Source: Oscillospiraceae bacterium
GTDB taxonomy: Bacteria > Bacillota > Clostridia > Oscillospirales > Ruminococcaceae
DNA: 64,000 bases
NCBI GenBank assembly: GCA_021200565.1
Contig: JAJQGJ010000006.1
Coordinates: 1 to 64,000 of the forward strand
Reading direction: 5' to 3'
Part shown: one piece after another, positions 59,971-64,000 of the stretch
How positions within the stretch are numbered: the first letter of the stretch is position 1
Layout of the letters: each line of letters begins with the position of its first letter
Notes under the pieces: generated by a model
Databases searched by the model: none
Told to the model about the DNA's origin: nothing
Seen by the model: only the letters and a program-made list of their open reading frames with translations
Translations under genes and position numbers: made by a program

Positions 59971-61761
59971 ATGGCTACACTGACTAAAAACCCTAATGTC
60001 AACAAGTGGGTTGATGAGATGATAGCTTTGACCAAGCCTGACCAGGTTGTCTGGATCGACGGCAGCGAGGATCAGCTTAACGACCTCCGCCATGAGGCTT
60101 GCGAAACCGGCGAGATGATCGCTCTCAATCCTGAGAAGCTTCCCGGATGTCTCTATCACAGAACCAAGCCGAACGATGTTGCACGTGTCGAAGACAGAAC
60201 CTTCATCTGCACCCGCAAGAAGGAAGATGCAGGACCGACCAACAACTGGATGGATCCCAAGGAAATGTATGCAATGCTCACTCCGCTCTATGATGGAGTT
60301 ATGAAGGGCAGAACGATGTATGTAATTCCTTACTCCATGGGACCTATCGGCTCGCCTCTGGCTAAGGTAGGTGTTGAGGTTACCGACTCTATCTATGTTG
60401 TACTCAACATGGCTATCATGACAAGAATGGGTGCCGATGCTTTCAAAAATCTCGGCGACACATCTGACGACTTCGTAAGAGGTCTTCACTCAAAGGCTGA
60501 TGTTGACCCTGAGAAGAGATACATAGTTCAGTTCCCTGAAGATAATACAATCTGGTCTATCAACTCAGCATATGGCGGAAACGTTCTCCTCGGCAAGAAG
60601 TGCTTCGCATTAAGAATCGCATCATACCAGGGCAAGAATGAGGGCTGGATGGCTGAGCATATGCTCATCCTCGGCATCGAGAAGCCGAACGGCGAAGTTG
60701 TTTATGTAACTGCTGCATTCCCGTCTGCTTGCGGCAAGACCAACCTTGCAATGCTTATCCCGCCAGAGGGATATAAGAAGAAGGGCTACAAGGTCTGGAC
60801 AGTCGGCGACGACATCGCTTGGCTCAAGCCTGGCGAGGACGGAAGACTCTACGCTATCAACCCTGAGAACGGCTTCTTCGGCGTAGCTCCCGGCACCAAC
60901 GAAAAGTCCAATTATAACGCTCTTGCTTCCACAAGAAAGAACACCATCTTCACCAACGTTGCTATCAATAATGACGACAACACTGTTTGGTGGGAGAAGC
61001 TCACCAAGGAGCCTCCGGTCAATGCAACCGAGTGGAAGGGCGAGAAGGTCAACGGTGTTGAGTACACCGCTGCCGGCAACAAGCTTGCTCATCCTAACTC
61101 AAGATTCACTGCTCCTGCAGAGAATTGCCCTTGCATTTCTCCTGAATTCAACAATCCTCAGGGCGTTCCTATAAGTGCAATGATCTTCGGCGGAAGACGT
61201 GCAAAGACTGCTCCTCTGGTATATCAGTCGTTCAACTGGCAGCATGGCACATTCGTCGGCTCCATCATGGCTTCTGAGACGACAGCAGCTGCAGCTGGTG
61301 CTGTAGGCGTTGTAAGACGTGATCCGATGGCAATGCTTCCGTTCTGCGGCTACAACATGGGCGACTACTGGGCACACTGGCTCGAAATGGGCAAGATTCT
61401 CGGTGACAAGGCTCCTAAGATCTTCCACGTCAACTGGTTCAGAACCGACGATGAGGGCAACTTCATCTGGCCTGGCTTTGGCGACAATATGAGAGTTCTT
61501 GACTGGATCATCAGCCGCTGCGAAGGCACTGTTGACGCAGTTGAAACGCCTATCGGTTATGAGCCCAAGCCTGAGGACATCAATGTCGAAGGTCTCGACG
61601 GAATCACCGTTGACACTATAGCTGACCTCCTTTCTGTTGACAAGGATCTCTGGCTCGAGGACACCAAGAGCATCGAGGAGTTCTACTCTCGTTTCGGCGA
61701 CAAGCTGCCGCCTGAGATGGCTTATGAGCTCAACGCTCTCAAGGAAAGACTTTCGAAGTAA
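59971..61761 (+). CDS. pckG: Phosphoenolpyruvate carboxykinase (GTP)
   Basis: A 596-residue GTP-dependent PEPCK. P-loop with active-site Cys in F-P-S-A-C-G-K-T-N near residue 250, kinase-2 block with V-G-D-D-I-A-W near 276, and the GTP-type landmarks R-T-x-x-P-like entry (Y-H-R-T-K-P-N near 63) and F-G-G-R-R near 406. Carries CO2 on or off PEP, giving oxaloacetate for succinate/propionate routes in anaerobes. AAAGGAG nine bases upstream of ATG 59971; an upstream in-frame ATG is rejected. A leader of about 110 bases with small hairpins precedes it; no regulatory RNA family was recognised. Confidence 0.96.
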   Translation: MATLTKNPNVNKWVDEMIALTKPDQVVWIDGSEDQLNDLRHEACETGEMIALNPEKLPGCLYHRTKPNDVARVEDRTFICTRKKEDAGPTNNWMDPKEMYAMLTPLYDGVMKGRTMYVIPYSMGPIGSPLAKVGVEVTDSIYVVLNMAIMTRMGADAFKNLGDTSDDFVRGLHSKADVDPEKRYIVQFPEDNTIWSINSAYGGNVLLGKKCFALRIASYQGKNEGWMAEHMLILGIEKPNGEVVYVTAAFPSACGKTNLAMLIPPEGYKKKGYKVWTVGDDIAWLKPGEDGRLYAINPENGFFGVAPGTNEKSNYNALASTRKNTIFTNVAINNDDNTVWWEKLTKEPPVNATEWKGEKVNGVEYTAAGNKLAHPNSRFTAPAENCPCISPEFNNPQGVPISAMIFGGRRAKTAPLVYQSFNWQHGTFVGSIMASETTAAAAGAVGVVRRDPMAMLPFCGYNMGDYWAHWLEMGKILGDKAPKIFHVNWFRTDDEGNFIWPGFGDNMRVLDWIISRCEGTVDAVETPIGYEPKPEDINVEGLDGITVDTIADLLSVDKDLWLEDTKSIEEFYSRFGDKLPPEMAYELNALKERLSK

Positions 61762-61781
61762 TTCTGGTTCAGCATTTTCAG

Positions 61782-61809
61782 TCCCTCCGTCGCATTTGTG
61801 GCGGAGGGA
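61782..61809 (+). terminator. Hairpin after pckG
   Basis: TCCCTCCG (61782-61789) pairs with CGGAGGGA (61802-61809). No clear T run follows. From here to about 61940 no other signal is visible. Confidence 0.6.
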
Positions 61810-61942
61810 TAGTTATCGCCATTTTCCCACTCCGGGTGAGTATAGTCATAACCGTTTCAAAATTTAATATCTCAGTCTGAAAATCGTGCAATATTACATA
61901 TGATACGGGCTCAAAAAAGCAAATATTCAGCGATTTTGACAC

Positions 61943-61970
61943 TTTACTTTTTCGGAAATTTCGGTATAAT
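61943..61970 (+). promoter_or_regulatory. Promoter of the 32-codon transcription unit
   Basis: TTTACT, 16-base spacer, TATAAT; start expected near 61977, about 15 bases before the small reading frame. Confidence 0.68.
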
Positions 61971-61991
61971 ATAATAATGTAAGGTGATGAT

Positions 61992-62090
61992 ATGAGTACT
62001 CTGAATGGGTTCTCTTTCAGTTGCCTGCCTGATTTTGACAGTTGTCTTCATAATATAATGTTCCAAGTAAATGGTGGAGTAAGAGAGTGA
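61992..62090 (+). CDS. Candidate 32-residue peptide gene
   Basis: A complete small reading frame, ATG to TGA, in the 420-base gap between pckG and ttcA. AAGGTG (61981-61986) lies five bases before the ATG. The peptide begins M-S-T-L-N-G-F-S-F-S-C, has two Cys (residues 11 and 18), a D-F-D segment, and ends G-G-V-R-E; it has no signal peptide and is not strongly hydrophobic. It sits between its own promoter and a terminator whose stem overlaps the stop codon. Not recognised: it could be a leader, signalling, toxin-like or modified peptide, or the region may be a small RNA with an incidental frame. Confidence 0.5.
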   Translation: MSTLNGFSFSCLPDFDSCLHNIMFQVNGGVRE

Positions 62091-62115
62091 CTTTGTCCTC
62101 TCTTATTTCACTTTT
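62080..62115 (+). terminator. Terminator of the 32-codon unit
   Basis: TAAGAGAG (62080-62087) and CTCTCTTA (62098-62105) form a perfect eight-pair stem, followed by TTTCACTTTTTG. Confidence 0.7.
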
Positions 62116-62128
62116 TGCGATAAATCCC

Positions 62129-62157
62129 TTTTCAAAGTGCAAAAATTATGATATAAT
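62129..62157 (+). promoter_or_regulatory. Promoter of ttcA-ymdB
   Basis: TTTTCA, 17-base spacer, TATAAT with extended TGA, 26 bases before the ttcA start. Confidence 0.75.
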
Positions 62158-62182
62158 GCAGGGTATAGAAAGGAAAATTACC

Positions 62183-62914
62183 ATGCAGAAAATTTTAGGA
62201 TATATGCGAAAAGCGATAACTGAATTTGATTTGATTCAGGACGGCGATAAAATAGCTGTCGGAGTCTCTGGTGGCAAGGACAGCCTGGTTCTTCTTATGG
62301 GTCTTATCCGCCTGAGACAGTTTATAGGAATAGATTATGATGTGATAGCACTGACGATTGACCCGCGGTTCGGAGGAGCAGAAACTGATTACTCACCGGT
62401 TGAAAAACTCTGCAATCAGTACGGCATCCCATACGTAATAGAGAAATCAGACATAGGAAGCATAGTCTTTGACATAAGAAAAGAGTCGAATCCATGTTCA
62501 CTCTGCGCCAATATGCGCAGGGGAGCGCTCAACAATAAGGCAAAAGAGCTCGGCTGCAACAAGGTAGCTCTCGGTCACCACTATAACGACGTAGTCGAAA
62601 CGTTCATGATGAATCTGTTTATAGAGGGCAGAATCGGCTGCTTCTCACCGAAAACATATCTTGACAGAAGCGACATCACGATTATAAGACCTCTTGTTTT
62701 CGCTCCTGAAAGGGAAATCAAAAACGCCGCACGGCGGAATAATTTAGAGATTGTGAAATCAAAATGTCCTGCCGACGGAGTTACCAAACGGCAGGAGATG
62801 AAGGATTTCTTAAGAGAGCGTGAACATGAGGACAAAGGCTTCACGGACCGTATTTTCGGAGCGCTAAGACGTTCCGGGGTCGACGGCTGGGGATTCAAGG
62901 AGGATTCGAAATGA
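62183..62914 (+). CDS. ttcA: TtcA-family tRNA 2-thiocytidine synthase (PP-loop)
   Basis: A 243-residue ATP-pyrophosphatase-fold enzyme expected to thiolate C32 of certain tRNAs. PP-loop V-G-V-S-G-G-K-D-S near residues 23-31, and the iron-sulfur C-S-L-C-A-N-M-R-R-G pair near 109-112, plus a conserved L-G-H-H-Y-N-D motif. Length is somewhat shorter than E. coli TtcA (311). AAAGGAAAA precedes ATG 62183; a longer frame starts inside the previous small unit and is rejected. Ends in ATGA overlap with ymdB. Confidence 0.88.
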   Translation: MQKILGYMRKAITEFDLIQDGDKIAVGVSGGKDSLVLLMGLIRLRQFIGIDYDVIALTIDPRFGGAETDYSPVEKLCNQYGIPYVIEKSDIGSIVFDIRKESNPCSLCANMRRGALNNKAKELGCNKVALGHHYNDVVETFMMNLFIEGRIGCFSPKTYLDRSDITIIRPLVFAPEREIKNAARRNNLEIVKSKCPADGVTKRQEMKDFLREREHEDKGFTDRIFGALRRSGVDGWGFKEDSK

Positions 62915-63678
62915 GATTACTGATGATAGGCGATGTTGTCGCACAGACCGGTTGCGACTTTCTGGCATCGAAACTAAGAGACATCAAGCGCAGATACAAT
63001 ATAGATGTAACCATCATCAACGGCGAAAACTCCGCCTCCGGCAACGGCATAACCGTTCATTCTTGCGATTTTCTTACAAGAATCGGTGCAGATGTAATCA
63101 CAACCGGCAACCACGCTTTCAAGCGGCGTGAATCCGTCCAGATTTTCGACAGCGTCCCTCATCTCTTAAGACCGGCAAACTATTCCGATGAGGTCTGCGG
63201 CAGGGGAGTTTTCACTCTCGATATGGGCAGATGCCAGATTGCCGTCGTAAATCTCATGGGCGTTATCTATATGGAGCCACTTGCAAACCCTTTTAAAACC
63301 ATAGATGAGATTCTTCCTGAGATAGAAACCAAGAATATATTCGTCGACTTCCACGCCGAAGCAACAGCCGAAAAGAAAGCTCTCGGCTATTACCTTGACG
63401 GAAGAGTCACCGGAGTTTTCGGCACCCACACCCATGTCCAGACTGCTGACGAAGCGATTCTTCCCGGTGGAACGGCATATATAACTGACGTTGGAATGAC
63501 CGGACCCGAAGAATCTGTCTTGGGAGTTAATAAAGAAATCGCAATCGAAAAGCAAAGACTCAACTATCCCGTAAGATTTATGGAGGCCGATACTCCTTGC
63601 TTTATAAACGCCGTAATAGTCGAGTTCGACGAGAAAACCGGAAAGGCTTCCCACATAGAGAGAATAGTTGAACGTTGA
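62911..63678 (+). CDS. ymdB: YmdB-type metallophosphoesterase (TIGR00282)
   Basis: A 255-residue dimetal phosphodiesterase. M-I-G-D-V-V at the N-terminus, N-G-E-N-S-A-S-G-N-G near 38-47, T-G-N-H-A-F near 69, D-F-H-A-E-A-T-A-E-K near 147, and G-T-H-T-H-V-Q-T near 173 supply the metal ligands. In Bacillus, YmdB hydrolyses 2',3'-cAMP and influences biofilm and sporulation-related choices. Four-base overlap with ttcA implies co-translation. Its stop lies one base from the convergent spmB stop. Confidence 0.93.
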   Translation: MRLLMIGDVVAQTGCDFLASKLRDIKRRYNIDVTIINGENSASGNGITVHSCDFLTRIGADVITTGNHAFKRRESVQIFDSVPHLLRPANYSDEVCGRGVFTLDMGRCQIAVVNLMGVIYMEPLANPFKTIDEILPEIETKNIFVDFHAEATAEKKALGYYLDGRVTGVFGTHTHVQTADEAILPGGTAYITDVGMTGPEESVLGVNKEIAIEKQRLNYPVRFMEADTPCFINAVIVEFDEKTGKASHIERIVER

Positions 63679-63679
63679 G

Positions 63680-64000
63680 CTATTCCCCGAGAAAAAGCCT
63701 CACAGCAAGTGCAGAAAGAATAAACGCCGTGAAATCGCCCACAAGTGCTGAGGGCAGTGCATGGCGTGTTTTCTTTATCTTGACTGCACCAAAGTATACC
63801 GCAACAGTGTACAGAGTTGTCTCTGTCGAGCCCATCAGAACGCTTGCAACTCTTCTGATAAAGCTGTCGGCACCATATTCTGAATAGATACTGTCGAGCA
63901 TAGATAGAGCACCACTCCCCGAAACCGGTCTCATCAGCGCCAATGGAACGCATTCTGACGGTATCCCGATAATAGAAGTAATCGGCTTGATAAGCTCAGT
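63680..64000 (-). CDS. spmB: Spore maturation protein B, C-terminal part (runs off window)
   Basis: The reading frame is open to the window edge (codons from 64000), giving at least 106 residues. The visible part has I-G-I-P-S-E-C-V-P-L-A-L-M-R-P-V-S-G-S-G-A-L, then F-I-R-R-V-A-S-V-L-M-G-S-T-E-T-T-L-Y-T and a final hydrophobic helix, the hallmarks of SpmB, a nucleoside-recognition-domain membrane protein needed for spore core dehydration. The TTG at 63943 falls inside this conserved block and is not the start. Its presence agrees with the spoIIA operon at 36 kb. Confidence 0.9.
   Translation of the reverse strand, partial: TELIKPITSIIGIPSECVPLALMRPVSGSGALSMLDSIYSEYGADSFIRRVASVLMGSTETTLYTVAVYFGAVKIKKTRHALPSALVGDFTAFILSALAVRLFLGE

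Noticed and set aside
1-64000. tRNA/rRNA genes, prophage, defence islands
   Set aside because: Scanned on both strands for tRNA-like CCA-adjacent T-arms, rRNA blocks, integrases, terminases, Cas, restriction and toxin-antitoxin proteins; none found. A short or divergent element could still be missed without software.

Overview
The window reads as chromosome from an anaerobic, fibre-degrading, low-oxygen Clostridia, most likely Oscillospiraceae/Ruminococcus-like. Reasons: a complete spoIIAA-spoIIAB-sigF sporulation operon and a 5'-truncated spmB; a CIRCE-controlled hrcA-grpE-dnaK-dnaJ operon; pyruvate phosphate dikinase plus GTP-type PEP carboxykinase; a hydroxyacyl-CoA dehydratase-type activase cluster; ECF vitamin S-components; and many plant/mucin-glycan enzymes (GH95, GH26, GH5, CE2, GH27). 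Strong GGAGG ribosome sites, TTGACA-17-TATAAT promoters (often with an extended -10 TGn) and U-tailed terminators are typical Firmicutes. No rRNA, tRNA, CRISPR array, insertion sequence or prophage gene was seen.

Layout. 1-5.6 kb: cytoplasmic glycan cassette (GH95 alpha-L-fucosidase, phosphohexomutase, GH26 mannanase) followed by an aquaporin. 5.7-10.2 kb: a large secreted beta-helix lipoprotein, a small PAS protein, then an AT-rich stretch with a structured RNA leader and two unrecognised membrane-anchored proteins. 10.3-15.7 kb: HAD phosphatase, secreted GH5 glucanase/mannanase translationally coupled to a CE2 acetylesterase, a self-regulated MarR-GNAT pair, and ApgM. 15.8-22.7 kb: one 2292-residue cyclic beta-1,2-glucan synthase-like protein. 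22.7-27.2 kb (minus): three-gene activase/dehydratase-like cluster with a D,D-carboxypeptidase. 27.3-31.8 kb: TPP riboswitch-thiT-thiN, a candidate minus-strand small RNA, an FkbM methyltransferase, coaX with an ECF S-component. 31.8-35.8 kb: T-box-valS and a CPBP protease. 35.8-42.4 kb: spoIIA operon divergent from the hrcA heat-shock operon. 42.5-47.1 kb: GH27 alpha-galactosidase with a tiny zinc-ribbon gene, and a giant ABC-FtsX exporter. 47.1-52.7 kb (minus): glmU-pth-mfd. 52.9-61.8 kb: ppdK, an alpha/beta-hydrolase/acyltransferase fusion with its zinc-ribbon membrane partner, a phosphotransferase, pckG. 61.9-64 kb: a compact 32-codon transcription unit, ttcA-ymdB, and the end of spmB.

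How it fits together. Secreted GH5/CE2 trim and deacetylate plant mannan/glucan; fucosylated, mannosidic and alpha-galactosyl oligosaccharides are finished by intracellular GH95, GH26 and GH27; ppdK and pckG interconvert PEP, pyruvate and oxaloacetate. The points most worth a second look are the unclassified structured RNAs (8.3 and 28.9 kb), the 32-codon unit at 62.0 kb, the hydrolase/acyltransferase fusion with its membrane partner, the 2292-residue glucan synthase, and the Met/Gly/Asp-rich beta-helix lipoprotein. All functional calls rest on motif recognition by eye; no database search was possible.
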